From: Homarus americanus | Taxonomy: Eukaryota > Arthropoda > Malacostraca > Decapoda > Nephropidae | DNA: 64,000 bases | Direction of reading: 5' to 3' | Assembly (NCBI RefSeq): GCF_018991925.1 | Contig: NW_024754732.1 | Span: 1,081,001-1,145,000, forward strand | Shown: positions 23,192 through 38,725 of the stretch, one piece after another | Position numbering within the stretch: the stretch's first letter is position 1 | Layout of the letters: each line of letters begins with the position of its first letter | Program-made: the position numbers and the translations under genes | Notes under the pieces: model-generated | The model's input: only the letters and a program-made list of their open reading frames with translations | What the model was told of the DNA's origin: nothing | Database searches by the model: none

Positions 23192-23345
23192 GGGGAGGTA
23201 TGGGAGGAGGGGGAGGTAGGGAGGGGAGGTATGGGGAGGGGAGGTATGGGGAGGAGGTATGGGGGGGAGGTATGGGGAGGGGAGGTATGGGGAGGGGAGG
23301 TATGGGGAGGGGAGGTATGGGGAGGGGAGGTATGGGGAGGGGAGT
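23192..23345. repeat. 15-bp minisatellite (GGAGGTATGGGGAGG)
   Basis: About ten G-rich units with period 15 in the regular part; runs of four G recur, so quadruplex formation on the + strand is possible. Confidence 0.9.
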
Positions 23346-23466
23346 TGTGGTGTCGTATGGCAGACGTAGTGAACCCTGAGTCGCCGGCAGCTACCATGTG
23401 ATCCTTTTAGTACACCGTTGGTATGATCCACTTAACAGCCACCTGACGCGAGAGGTTTGAGGTAGT

Positions 23467-24270
23467 GTACAGCTAAGGCCCCCTACCTCTCCTACCTGTT
23501 ACTGTATAGTCCCTTGTACCTCACCCTTGGCCTCCTACCTCTCCTACCTGATGTTGTATAGTCCCTTGTACCTCACCCTTGGCCTCCTACCTCTCCTACC
23601 TGATGTTGTATAGTCCCTTGTACCTCACCCTTGGCCTCCTACCTCCTACCTGATGCTGTACCTAGTCCCTTGTACCTCACCCTTGGCCTCCTACCCTCCT
23701 ACCTGATGCTGTATAGTCCTTGTACCTCACCTTGGCCTCCTACCTCTCCTACCTGATGCTGTATAGTCCCTGTACCTCACCCTTGCCTCCTACCTTTCCT
23801 ACCTGATGCTGTATAGTCCCTTGTCACCCTTGGCCTCCTACCTCTCCTACCTGATGCTGTAGTCCCTGCCTCACCCTTGGCCTCCTACCTCCTACCTGAT
23901 GTACCTCACCCTTGGCCTCCTACCTCTCCTATGCTGTATGGCCCCTTGTACCTCACCCTTGGCCTACCTCTCCTACCTGATGCTGTATAGTCCCTTGTAC
24001 CTCACCCTTACCTCTCCTACCTGATGCTGTATAGTCCCCTGTACCTCACCCTTGGCCTCCTTCCTCTCCTACCTGATGCTGTATAGTCCCCTGTACCTCA
24101 CCCTTGGCCTCCTACCTCTCCTACCTGATGCTGTATAGTCCCCTGTACCTCACCCTTGGTCTCCTACCTCTCCTACCTGATGCTGTATTAGTCCCTTGTA
24201 CCTCACCCTTGGCCTCCTACCTCTCCTACCTGATGCTGTATAGTCCCTTGTACCTCACCCTCAACCTCTC
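23467..24270. repeat. 52-bp minisatellite, about 16 units
   Basis: Unit of CCTCCTACCTCTCCTACCTG, then ATGCTGTATAGTCCCTTG and TACCTCACCCTTGG. Copies differ by small deletions (for example lost GTACC or TATAG), suggesting repeated slippage or unequal exchange. Confidence 0.93.
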
Positions 24271-25389
24271 CATCCTCATTACCTGTATCAGCTGGCAGCG
24301 TACAGCTAGTTGTAACTCACTGCACCACTACCTTCTCTGGCCACCACTTCACCCATACATTACCAAGTCCATCTAGACACTGAGTTACCACACAGCATCG
24401 AACCCTCTGTGAAATACTCCAGGGAAACTAAGGACTTATACCCAATTGTACAGCTGCCTCGTGTACTAGTTAGAGAAGGTGTGTTATTGACTCGCTGGAT
24501 GTCAGAATTAGGACCTAGTTATTGACGTTAAGAGACAGTTATGAGACGAAGGAAAACATTTCATTCATTATTCAGTTAAGGGAATATTTAACATTGTAGG
24601 AATCTTTGTTTTATTCCTATTACCAATGTCTTTTGTTTAGTGTTATTACAGTAGACAAAACATAGAATATCAGTTTATTATTTGGGTTAAGTTAAATACA
24701 CCAATTTACGTGTAAGTTATAGGGTCATTACCTTAACTGGTCCCCTGTTGTTCTACATATAGACAAAGGGGTACGCACTGGCTCAACGACTGCGTCTAAT
24801 TGGTTGATTCACTAACGACTGAGACAAATTGTAGTCAAAACAAATGGCACATGAGAAGAAGAAAATAAATAATTGATAGTCACAAAACACATTTTATTTC
24901 GACTATAAAATGTAATTGATTTTCTAATATGTGACTTTGTTTTGACAGCAACTACTTATTATTTCAGATTAATTCACTTATGAAGTACATCACCTCAAGG
25001 TACAACTTCAGCGCTTATGTACTGTACTAAACAACAATGTACTGGAAATACTCTGTAATTCTTAATATCGCAGTATCCTAGCCACTGGGATCTATTAAAC
25101 ACTCTCTATACTTCTACTCTACAAAGTAATCCTTTTTCCACTCTCACAGGATGAATTTGGGATGCACAGTAAACTAGCTGATGCTCTCTACTGTGAAATT
25201 CAAGCAATCAATTAATTTTATTCTTAACACATTTCTGAAAGACGACAAGAAACACATAACAACTCCACTTTTAGAACACTTATTTTTCGTCCTCAAAATA
25301 CGTCACAGGCTGTATAGATTTTCCAATAATTCGGAGGAGTGTTTGTTTGGGGGGGGGCAGTGTTCCTCCGCCCACGGGCAAAGTTCTGC
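24271..25389. other. Unique AT-rich intronic sequence
   Basis: No gene or array. Several short A/T palindromic stretches, nothing named. Confidence 0.5.
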
Positions 25390-25610
25390 CATGTTAAACT
25401 GCAAACCCTTCCCCCTTCCCCTCACACCGTTCCTCCCTTCTTCCATTCGTTCCTCCTTCCATTGCTTCCTCCTTACCCCCTTTCTCTTATTCCTTATTCC
25501 TTCCCTTCCTCCCTCCATTCGTTCATCCCTCCCTTCCTCCCTCCCTCCATCCCTCCATCCATCCATCCATCAATCCCCCCCTCCCTCCCCTCCCTCCACT
25601 AACACCCATA
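25390..25610. repeat. CCTT/CCAT-rich low-complexity tract
   Basis: Imperfect TTCCTCCCTCC and CCAT units, almost all pyrimidine on the + strand. Confidence 0.85.
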
Positions 25611-26231
25611 AACGCCCGTGTTAAAATCCCCCAAATCATCCATCATTTTGTGCACGTTTTGTCATTTCCATAAAGAGCCAAATCGTATAGCTTCCCGTCC
25701 GTCCGCTCGTTGTGTTGTTTCCGTTCAATAAATCACTAATTCTAGGCGAGACAAAATGAAGTTTGACTGTCTGTATTTCCCTTCAATATCAATAACCATG
25801 TTTATCATTATTATCTAAGTCATTTTGATTTAGAATATATCCTTAAGTCATGTATCCTCTTCTTCAAAATTATTCTACATGCACGTTAAATAATTATTCC
25901 TTATATAAATTATCTCTGTTACTTTAAATTCTTCATCGATATTTACATTTAGCTTTTCATAATTTTCTTCATTTTTTTTTTAACCATAACATTTTTTTTC
26001 GAGTGAATTTTCTCCCTTTAAGTGATCTTGCGATAGTGGTCAGGAAGACATAAACAAACGTATACTGTAGTGGGGCTGTATCACTGTTGTTTGTTCATGT
26101 CACTGAGGATGAGCCACGAGTGATATTGGTTATACTGTATTATGATTTATGTCTGAGTATTGTGGTATTTTCCGTCCCTCGGTGAGTACTGGTTGAGGGA
26201 GTGACCTAGTTGAGTTGACAAATAGACCCCA
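25611..26231. other. Unique AT-rich intronic sequence
   Basis: No gene recognised. Confidence 0.5.
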
Positions 26232-26555
26232 GTCCTAATAATCCCTGGTTCTAATAGACCCCAGTCCTAATAGACCCCAGTCCTAATAGACCCCAGTCCT
26301 AATAGACCCTAGTTCTAATAGACCCCAGTCCTAATAGTCCCTAGTTCTAATAGAGCCCAGTCCTAATAGTTCCTAGTTCTAATAGACCCCAGTCCTAATA
26401 GACCCCAGTCCTAATAGACCCCAATCCTAATAGACCCTAGTTCTAATAGACCCTAGTTTTAATAGACCCTAGTTCCAATAGAGCTCATTCCTAATAGACC
26501 CCAGCTCTAATAGACCCCAGTCCTAATGGACCTCAGACATAATAGACCCCAAATT
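26232..26555. repeat. 16-bp minisatellite (TAATAGACCCCAGTCC)
   Basis: About 20 units; two main types (ACCCCAGTCC and ACCCTAGTTC) are interspersed. Confidence 0.92.
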
Positions 26556-27849
26556 AACTACTAAGATAAGGGTATATCTCTAATGGGTCCAATCATAATG
26601 GGCCCCAAGTCCTAATGGGCCCCCGTAAACAAGAGATTAATAAGTTATCTCTACTAAAGTCACAAGTTCCCTGAAAGATCTCATATACAAACTAAGAGAA
26701 CAGGTGTAACTCAACTAATTAGCATCTACCTGTACCTGTAAATTCATCAAAATAATACATAAAAAAACTATCGTATCGGCGGATCATGCAAGCCAAACCG
26801 GTTCGGTCAGGATCGTTCCTACTTTTTCAGCAAGCTTGACCAGATTAACCTAGATAAGAGATCACATCGGGAAACCTAACAAATTTCAAGCCTGGAAGAC
26901 CCTCTAGAATGTCAGCTGGGTGAGGTGGGGGGGTGTGGGGGAGGGAGGGTGGGAGGTGAGGGGGAAGGTGAGAGAAGGGGAGGGGGAGACACCACTGCCT
27001 TACTTTAGACTGACAGACTGACAGTAGTGACGTAAGGAGTGATATAACAAACAACAGAGAAATTTTCAGCCATAATTATTATATCAGATGGCGAGAGAAT
27101 TGGTTAATTTTTACTTTACATAAAGGAAAATGTCTGGTGTTTGATTTTTTTTTTTACTATTACACCACAGACAACAGCTTGTTAGTGGTGTAGCACAGAT
27201 CAGAGGTCACAAAAGGTGTTTATCAGATCCCAGTGTTCAGGATATTGTGGCAATGAATGTTACAATTTCCAGTATATTGTTTGTTTAGTTCTATATATAG
27301 TAGTTGACTTAGCTACGTCTGGACAGTGACAGTTGGGTGGTGTAAACATTAGAAGGTGTTGAACCGCTGTTGGTTGGCATGCACTGCTGTTGTCTCGTTC
27401 ATTCTCTCAAAATTCATTCCAAATTATATCATAGAAAATTCGCAGTGAAGAAAATAAGAGGAACTGTGAGTGTGGGATGGTTTAGTGGCCAAGTCATAAA
27501 AATGGAAATGAGGTTTACTTCCATCCTCATAATACGATTCACTTATATTTTTTTTGCTTCTTGGGACTCACAAACCCCTACCGGAGTCTTGCCTTATCTC
27601 ACGCTACTGTGTCTCATTTCCTGCGTCTATCTCGCTAATCAATTTCTCTTGTATAGCGTCTTTCGTTACCTTGTAGAGATAAATAAAGTGTTTTTCCAAG
27701 TTACAATGATCGTAAGGCTGGGAAGAGTCATTGAGGATACTGAAGGGTTGTATTGGCTTCAGCACCAGTATACCTGAAGGTGGCAGGTTAGAGATATTAG
27801 CAATAATCTGAATATAACATGTGAGATAGATTAAAGAAATGGAAGTGAA
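26556..27849. other. Unique intronic sequence with a G-rich patch
   Basis: 26920-26990 is G-rich low complexity. The 135-codon frame at 27370-27777 (+) has no domain I recognise and no good splice context, so it is left out as a gene. Confidence 0.45.
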
Positions 27850-28012
27850 GCGATAAGTGAGGTAAAAAGAGATAGAGAGATAACGAGAGAGATAGTGATA
27901 TAAAGAGAGAGATAGTGATATAAAGAGAGAGAGAAAGATAAAGAGAGATAAAGAGTGATAGAGAGAGAAGAGAGACAGTGAGACAATGAAAGAGAGAGAG
28001 AGAGAGAGAGAC
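27850..28012. repeat. GA-rich low-complexity tract
   Basis: Imperfect GAGAGATAGTGATATAAA units. Confidence 0.85.
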
Positions 28013-28019
28013 ATTAGGA

Positions 28020-28480
28020 AGGGATGGTAGGTGTTAGAGGCAGCAGAGGGCGAGCGAGGCAACAGCACCAGCGGTAGGTAGGTGGGCGAGACGAGAATAG
28101 CCGCTGGGGGAAGCACACGTGAGGGTAGCAGCACCACAAGTCTTGGTGCCGGCGGAGTGAGCTTCTGCCGCCTGTGTTTAGCCTTGGGCCCCGCACAAAT
28201 ATGGCAAAAACTCGGGTCTTACTTACTGTTACAGACGACACAAGACACTACTTTGCTGCTACCTCCCTGAGTTCTCGCCAATGCCAATTTCGTGGGTGTG
28301 GTACTTACAGGGCACAGCGGGAGATACCTCTCTGGTGACGGTAGGTCGCACGCCGCGCGTACCTCGCCTCTCACTTGTTTTGGGTTCCACCAGATTGGGT
28401 TTGGTGTCGCTGAGGGCCGCTCGCGAGGAGGACCTACAGCTGCACCCCTTTCAAAAACACCTCACCTGGCTACCTAATGA
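28020..28480. other. CpG-rich unique patch
   Basis: About 460 bp, GC-rich and CpG-rich relative to the AT-rich surroundings and free of repeats. Several short frames overlap but none has a known domain. It could be an unrecognised exon, a promoter of an internal transcript or chance. Confidence 0.3.
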
Positions 28481-28562
28481 ACTCACCTTGATTGTAATAA
28501 ACGATAACACAGAGCGGTGCAACGTAAACAAGTAATTTATAAATGACTCAATAAAAAATATG

Positions 28563-31842
<3,280 letters not shown>

Positions 31843-31884
<42 letters not shown>
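31843..31884. repeat. (TG)21 microsatellite
   Basis: Uninterrupted TG dinucleotides. Confidence 0.95.
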
Positions 31885-31885
<1 letters not shown>

Positions 31886-32337
31886 CCTATAGTTTGTATA
31901 CAGTTTTCTATCTCCCCAAACGGACACATGTATACATTCAAAAACACACACACGCACACACTACTACTACTACTACAACAACTTTGCTGTCACTCGGAAT
32001 CAAGTATGGCAATCATCCAGCTCTGATACAATGATAGAAGTTATTAGTGACATCGTCTTCGTTGGTGAGCTCTGAGGTGACTCGAGAGGCCGATATGGGA
32101 CCAGCAGGGCCGTCCACGTGTGGGGGGCTACATCTAGTGCGGGAGGGGCGGCAGCAGCGTCTTTCCGGCACTGACGCTTGTCTGCTTCAGTATTCAGTCG
32201 GGTTAACTCAAAAGTATTGACACCTTCTCGTGTGGTGCTCCTCCAAGCGTTACGGTGTGGAGTGATCGTCTCCCAGGTGAGGGGGTCGATTTGGCACCTT
32301 TTCAGATTTGTCTTTTCCGTTGCCTGCCAACGTTACG
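31885..32337. other. Unique intronic sequence with an AG|GTGAGG site
   Basis: CCCAG|GTGAGG at 32276/32277 resembles a ratchet junction but has only a short pyrimidine tract and no clear branch point. No gene seen. Confidence 0.35.
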
Positions 32338-32460
32338 TTTACTACCACCTCCACCACCACCATCACTACCTCCATCACCACTACCACCACCTCCACTACC
32401 GCCACACCACCACCACCTCCACCTCCACCACCACATCAACTCACCACCACCACAACCCCC
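32338..32460. repeat. (CCA)n-rich imperfect microsatellite
   Basis: CCACCACCT and CATCACCAC trinucleotide units over about 120 bp. Confidence 0.9.
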
Positions 32461-32734
32461 CCCTTTCCGGGCAAAGGTTGTGAGTGGTCGATGCACCTGA
32501 CTTTTTCTCTGTAAACTGAATCACGAAGCTAAATATTTGTCCATCTCTCCTTCTTTAAAAACCTCCATCATGCTACACCTTCAACCGCTTACCAACGACC
32601 TCTAGGAAATTCTACTTTCTTTTCCTCCTCTACTGTGTTTAATTCTTTATCTGCTTTACTTTCTATAATTTCTTTCATTTCCTTATATTTATTCTTCCTA
32701 GTGTTGGTTCTTGTCTCTCCTTTATTCATATATT

Positions 32735-32962
32735 TCTCTCTCACCCCTCGCCTCCCTCTTCACTCACCCCCCTCCTCCCCTCTCTCTCACCCCCCTCTTC
32801 CCCTCTAGCCCCTCCTCCTCTCGCTCCCCCTCCTCCCTCTCGCCCCCCTCCTCCGTCTAGCCCCCCTTCTCCCCTCTAAGCCCCCCCCCTCCTCCTCCCT
32901 CTCGCCCCTCCGCTCCCCTCCTCCCCTCCTCCCTCCCCTCCCTCCCCTCCTCCCCCTCCTAG
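32735..32962. repeat. CCCCTCCTC low-complexity tract
   Basis: Almost pure C and T on the + strand with short imperfect units around CCCCTCCTCCCC. Confidence 0.88.
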
Positions 32963-33207
32963 CCCCATTCCCAATGCTTCTCTTAGAACATCTTATTAGT
33001 GTTATAATCATCCTTGACTATATACATGATAACATCCCCTTCCCTCACCCCTTCATCCCTCCTCCTACGCTCATCCCCTCCCCTCCCTCTCATCTCTTCC
33101 CCCTCATCCCCCTACCCCTCATCTCCTCCCTCCAACATTTAATTACCGGTGTTAGAGTAGCCACAACAGTCTTCGTGGTGAGAGTGATCTCAGAGTAGTT
33201 TAAATGG

Positions 33208-33212
<5 letters not shown>

Positions 33213-33255
<43 letters not shown>

Positions 33256-33287
33256 GTGCGTGTGCGTGTGTCTGTGTCTGTGTGTGA
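33213..33287. repeat. (GT)n with GC and TC interruptions
   Basis: A perfect GT part is followed by GTGCGTGTGCGTGTGTCTGTG. Confidence 0.92.
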
Positions 33288-33534
33288 TTGAAGAACTGCT
33301 GGAAGGTGTTGCTGTAAACTTATGGAGATGCCGGGAGGATTCTTGAACCACCAACAGAGAAAAATGTGGCGGCAGCAGTGTTGTGGAAGGATTGGACATT
33401 AGAATGCGTTGAGGACATTATTAGCCAGATAATATAAAAGAAGCTGCTTAAGAAGTTTTGGACAGGCGAGTCTAGGGAACAGTTTGACAGAGTAGAGCCG
33501 ATCTGTAGGAGGGCAGCGTAGGGAGGGAAGGAAG

Positions 33535-33865
33535 AGGGTGTGGGGGTATAGGAGAAGGTGTAAGGTGTCAAAGGAGGGAGTGTGGGGTGTAGGAGAAGGT
33601 GGCAAGAATGTAGGAGAGGGGTGTGGGAATGGAGGAGAGGTGTGGAATGTAGGAGAGAGGGTGTGGGGTGTAGGAGAGGTGTAAGGTGTAGGAGAGAAGG
33701 TGTAAGGTGGAGGAGAGAAGGTAGAGGGTAGAGTATAGCGTGGAGAAGAGACGGTGTAGGGAAGAGGGTAGAGTGTAGGGTGGATGAGAGGGTGTAGGGT
33801 GTAGGAGAAGGTGTAGGGTGGAAGAAAGAGAGAGGGTGTACAGTAGGGTGGAGGAGAGAGGGTCT
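33535..33865. repeat. GTGTAGGAGAGA-type purine-rich repeat
   Basis: Imperfect units of about 12-16 bp; the minus strand reads as serine/leucine/threonine-rich open frames, considered artefacts. Confidence 0.85.
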
Positions 33866-33931
33866 TGCTCCAAGATACTATAGTGATCAGTTAAGTTAGA
33901 ACCTGTTAATTCCTCTCACTTATCCGCATTA

Positions 33932-34178
33932 CAAAGAGGGCGAGTAAGAGTACTAAATAGTTAACGTAACATCAAAGAGGGCGAGTAAGAGTACTAAATA
34001 GTTAACGTAACATCAAAGAGGGCGAGTAAGAGTACTAAATAGTTAACGTAACATCAAAGAGGGCGAGTAAGAGTACTAAATAGTTAACGTAACATCAAAG
34101 AGGGCGAGTAAGAGTACTAAATAGTTAACGTAACATCAAAGAGGGCGAGTAAGAGTACTGAATAGTTAACGTAACATC
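33932..34178. repeat. Six near-identical 41-bp units
   Basis: Units begin CAAAGAGGGCGAGTAAGAGT at 33932, 33973, 34014, 34055, 34096 and 34137. The only internal change I see is ACTAAA to ACTGAA in the last unit. Each unit contains CGA|GTAAGA, similar to the host donor (TGA|GTAAGT). Confidence 0.95.
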
Positions 34179-37051
34179 AGAAAGGACGATGAAAAATGCA
34201 CAATAATTTCACAATGAAGAGAACGAGGGCAAATAATTCAATAAAGTAATGCTGAAAATATAATACTAAATTACCTAAGCTTTATTTCTCCATAATTACC
34301 ACTTAAATTATGGAGTCAGTGTTAAGATTGAGGAAATAATTCAGAAAGTTAACTGGACAAGACATTTATCTTCTACCAGTAAGGAGAAATATTAAAATAG
34401 TTTCTCCTATAATGATATTATGTACGCCATCAAAATAATAATTCATTATAAGTAACGATAATTTATAATGAAGGTTTTAGCGCATTATATTATTTGGCCA
34501 TTATGACTTTTTAATGGTGTTTGATGCTACTACAACCGAATTTCGCAGAGTGTGGCGCTTTATAATTAACGTGTGGGATTTATACCCTAACTAAGGCTAG
34601 AGAGAGCGAACCCTTGGGAGAGAGAACGATAAAGTCCCGACAAATTTCATGCAAGAGATAATATAATGGGAAAAGTTTAGACGCCTCTCTTTGGGTGGAC
34701 GAAGGAGAAGAACGATGATAAAAAAGAATACACGAAGGGAAGAAGACATAGATGGATAACGCTAATGAGAGGAAATAGTTTATGATTTGGTATTTTATTT
34801 ACGGGTTAGATTGTGTGTGCAAGTAGACAACACTGATGAGATCAAGATACATTAAGTAAAACTCTCCTGGGAGCTCGGAGGGTTAGTGCCCCGGCCGGCC
34901 GCCAATTGGACGACGACGATCTATTGAAATAAAACCAAAGAGAAGAAAAAAGAGGAGGTGATTTCCCCTAAAGTTACGAGCCACGTGGGACATAAATATC
35001 AGTGGAAGTACCAACAGCTCGAGTCTTGATGCCGCTGGGTAGGATAAGGCCTCACTGGAAGGTTTCGTAGATACTGGGGCTGTAAGGAGGACTGGATGAG
35101 AACTGTGTCTTGGATGCTGATGAGGACGGAACAGTTGGGGTGAGGAGGAACGTCTTACAGGTCACCCCATGTATCCCTCCCAATATAAACCCGATAGGCA
35201 CAACATAGTCCTCACACCCCCTGTGGTCAGGTGGTCAGGGCAGCAGTGTGGGTACCTGATTTAGACTGTTACTTTGGCTACAGTTACCGCTAAATTCCTA
35301 TCATGTGAAATATATCCTCATGATTGAGAAGAAATCTGAATGATAGAATAGGATGATAATAAGTAAAAGGAAGATGAAGAAAAGAATAAATAAAAGTAAA
35401 CTAGCAGACATATTGTTTACCAACGAGGAAACAGAATGTGGTGTATGGTGTGTGTTGGTGCTCACAAGAGGCTTAAGAATAGTAATTGGTGAACTGTGAG
35501 TATGTCAAGTCTGGTTAACGAGGCTTTTATTTACTACCTGCAACAAGGAAGAGTTCCAGTGATATTGTTTATATGACCCCGATACTCTACCTCTCACACG
35601 GCAGAGAAAAAGTTGACTCGCAAAATTTATCTAAGAGAAAATTTTGACACCAGTGAAATAATACCGATATAAAACATGATTATATTAAGGGACGTACGAC
35701 CACATTTACTTTGGTAAGAAAGTGCATTAAAAATTTTTTTATAACAAGTATACCCAAGATATATTCAATAAAAACAAACATTATATAATTATACCTGTTC
35801 ACTAGCTTCTGTGTAGGGCTGTGAGGTTGTCGTGAGTGTGGTGAGAGAGACGTTGGTGGGGGAACATTTTATTTCTACTGAAAAAAAGATAATGTAATTG
35901 GCAGGCGCAGGTGGCACTCTGGGAGGTGGTGACGGGGCCTCGTGTAGTGCCTTGTGGTGCTCGAGGTGAGGAGGTGTGGCTGAGCTGGAATGATTACACT
36001 GCCTCTTGTTTTTATTTACTTTTTACTGAATTCTAAGATCAACTTTATAATGGCGAGGATTCCTACACAAAACTTGGGAATATAACTTGATAATTTTGTA
36101 TTGATTTTTTTCTCCTAATTTATCTTATTCGTGCCTGGGGGATCTCACTTGTTTTACTCGACCACTTACTACGGGTCATTGGCTCCTGGCGGTGTTTCCA
36201 CGAACTGAGGCGAAACATTTTATACGGCTGGTTAGTGACCATGGGTGAGTGGTTCAGGGTCAGGCACCATTACCTTGCTGCTGTGTAGGGGCAACAGGTC
36301 ACCCCACACCCAGTAGTTCACCCACCACTCACACTTTCCTTATTACGAACTTCGATGTCGAACTTTAGCAAGAGTTGAGTCTTACCAGGAGGCCGGGCCG
36401 GTTCCCTGGCCAGGCTGCAGCACTCACCACCACGGTCGTCCTCTGCTAAATTTACTCCGTGATTCACCAGTCCCCTGCCGACATATTTTAGGAATTCTAC
36501 TCGTCGCTACACTGCTAGTGACTCCCCTTGATCATGGGACAAACTTCCCCAGTGATCTTGTGTTTATTTGTCTTGGAACACCAGTTGACCAAGTCTTCAG
36601 TCTCATTAAATATAGGTTTAGTTGATTTACGCCGCAACACTGGTGAACACAGACCTTACCCGAGGTTACAAACTTTATGCTACTGTCATTATAATGTTAT
36701 CAGGTTTGGTTTGTGTCGTCAGAGACTTTGTAAAGATTTTTGTCACATATCTTAGGCAAATTTCAGTTAACTCGTTATTACTATTTATCTTCTGAGTTTT
36801 CTGCCTTGTCTAGTTTATCCGCTCTTTGGTTTATGACTTTTGAACAAAAGCAACTAACGATCTTTGTATGATCAGCGTCACATGAAATTTATTTTGCACT
36901 ACACTAGAGTTTCTTATCTAGTGTCTGCAGTCGGTTTTTGTGGGACTTAACACGTCAGCGGGCGTTAGAACATCATGTGGTCGTGGACATCATGGAACTA
37001 TGTCAGTGTCTCTTGGTGGAGGAGTCACGATGTACACCACAGTTTACATTA

Positions 37052-37053
<2 letters not shown>
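34179..37053. other. Unique intronic sequence, 2.9 kb
   Basis: AT-rich and repeat-poor, with a balanced stretch near 34470-34920 that could be conserved noncoding DNA. No coding exon recognised. Confidence 0.45.

Positions 37054-37104
<51 letters not shown>
37053..37104. repeat. (CT)n microsatellite
   Basis: About 25 CT units, with a short (CA)n at 37122-37136. Confidence 0.95.
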
Positions 37105-37107
<3 letters not shown>

Positions 37108-37139
37108 GTACCTTGCTCTTAACACACACACACACACCA

Positions 37140-38377
37140 CAAGGTATAGTGTTGGTGTTGTAAATGACGCAAGGAGTGAACGTTGTTTAGGCAGCAGGGA
37201 AGAGGGAGAGAGCCATGCCAAGAACTACCTCATCACTAGACTGATCATTAACACATGTGAACTTAATTTTAATTTTGTCTCGTATTAACCAAAAAAGTTA
37301 AAAAAAAATCATCTAATGAGTTATTTAATTCATTTGTCTTTTCGCCAAATTCTTAACAAAAATAAAGTTAATTAATTAGAAAGTTATCAGGTGTACATTC
37401 GAAAAAGTCTAAATCATGGTTGCCTTACTTACTGATTGCCATTTCAGTAACATTTAATAACACAGTAAATTTATAACTAAACCAAGTGTGGAGGAAGTAC
37501 TGACACGTCCTCTCCTCCTCTTGGTGTGATGACCTTCAACTTGATGACGAAAGCTCGCCCATATCACTCCTCCTTGGTAGTGACCTTCAGGGCAGTAGGT
37601 GACCTGAGATCCTTGGAGTGTGAGGTGCTACTTGGTGTGGGAAACTGACCACACATCTTGATACAAATACCGGTGGTAAACATGCACGGTGTTCAGTTCT
37701 CAGTGACAGGCTAGGTATAGCTGCCGTGTTGATCATCTAATAATAGAGCGGTGATACTACACAGCCCACGGCAGGCATCGTCCTCCTGGCTCCACCAAGG
37801 TTTAGGAAGATTGAAGGAGACTGTAACACCCGCGTAGGATCGAGCAACAAGTGACTTCGACATATTTTTTAATCAAACTATTGCTCATTGGATATTACAA
37901 GACTACTTCATAAAGCATTATTGGTCAATCAGTTGATAAATACAATAATTTCATTCGACAAACACGTTAAATGTGAATGAACTAGACCAATCCATCATAT
38001 AGTTAGTTGTAAAGCACTATTAAATTTATAGCTAATAATATTCTATTGGCAGTAAATATTAAAGATCACTGAACAGACAAGAAAATAAATCATCCCGGTG
38101 CTTGACTTCCAAGAGTAAACAAATAGACGTAGTGAAGTGAATGACCGCACCCAGCGTCCGAGGCAAGGCAGTGAGTGTGTGAGACTGACAATAGACGTCT
38201 TGCCACTCACTCTCCCACTACACCTTCACCCAAGTAATGAGAACATGACTGGAGACAGTTAATTACAGGTGGGGACTCACTCAGTACGTATAAAATATAA
38301 CGCCCTTGACACAGTGCATCAAGGAGGACTCAGCCGTACAAGATGCGTAATGTGAAGACTCGGACATAATTTCGAAT
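37140..38377. other. Unique AT-rich intronic sequence
   Basis: No gene or array recognised. Confidence 0.5.
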
Positions 38378-38545
38378 CAGTGAACCTTTGAACCAGTGAA
38401 CCTTCGGGATAATAAACTTCCGAAATAATGAATCTTCTGACTAATGAGCCTTCGAGTTATTGAACCCTCGGGGTATCAATGCTTTGGACTAATAATTAAA
38501 CATCGAGTCATCAAACCCTTGTAGAAATAAAACTTCGTAACAGTG
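38378..38545. repeat. Degenerate ~20-bp repeat (GAACCAGTGAACCTTCG-like)
   Basis: Poorly conserved units around AATGAACCTTCGG. The 14-mer GAACCAGTGAACCT at 38390-38403 is identical to part of the palindrome at 20374-20387. Confidence 0.6.
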
Positions 38546-38596
38546 AACTTCTATTTTCGACAAGGTTACACTTCAAGGTTGACGTGCACACTCGGC

Positions 38597-38725
38597 TGTC
38601 TCTCAACCTGCCCTAGGAGTGTTGTTCTCTTTCTCAGCTATCTCTCAACCTGCCCTGAGAGCGTTGTTTTCTCTCTCAATTATCTCTCAACCTGCCATGG
38701 GAGCGTTGTTCTCTCTCAGCTATCT
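38597..38725. repeat. 42-bp repeat, three units
   Basis: TCTCAACCTGCC starts at 38601, 38643 and 38685. Forty-two is a multiple of three, which keeps frames open; no domain is seen. Confidence 0.88.

Noticed and set aside
27370..27777. 135-codon open frame as a nested gene
   Set aside because: No domain, signal or conserved motif recognised; composition like the surrounding intron.
32255..32285. Ratchet point at 32276/32277 (CCCAG|GTGAGG)
   Set aside because: Very short pyrimidine tract and no credible branch point at the distance seen in the other three.
33932..34178. CRISPR-like array (six regular units)
   Set aside because: The units are contiguous copies with no unique spacers, in a eukaryotic intron; it is an ordinary minisatellite.
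34900..34930. GACGACGACGAT as the acidic Ca2+-binding motif of an NCX exon
   Set aside because: The frame stops a few codons later and the flanks lack Calx-beta sequence.
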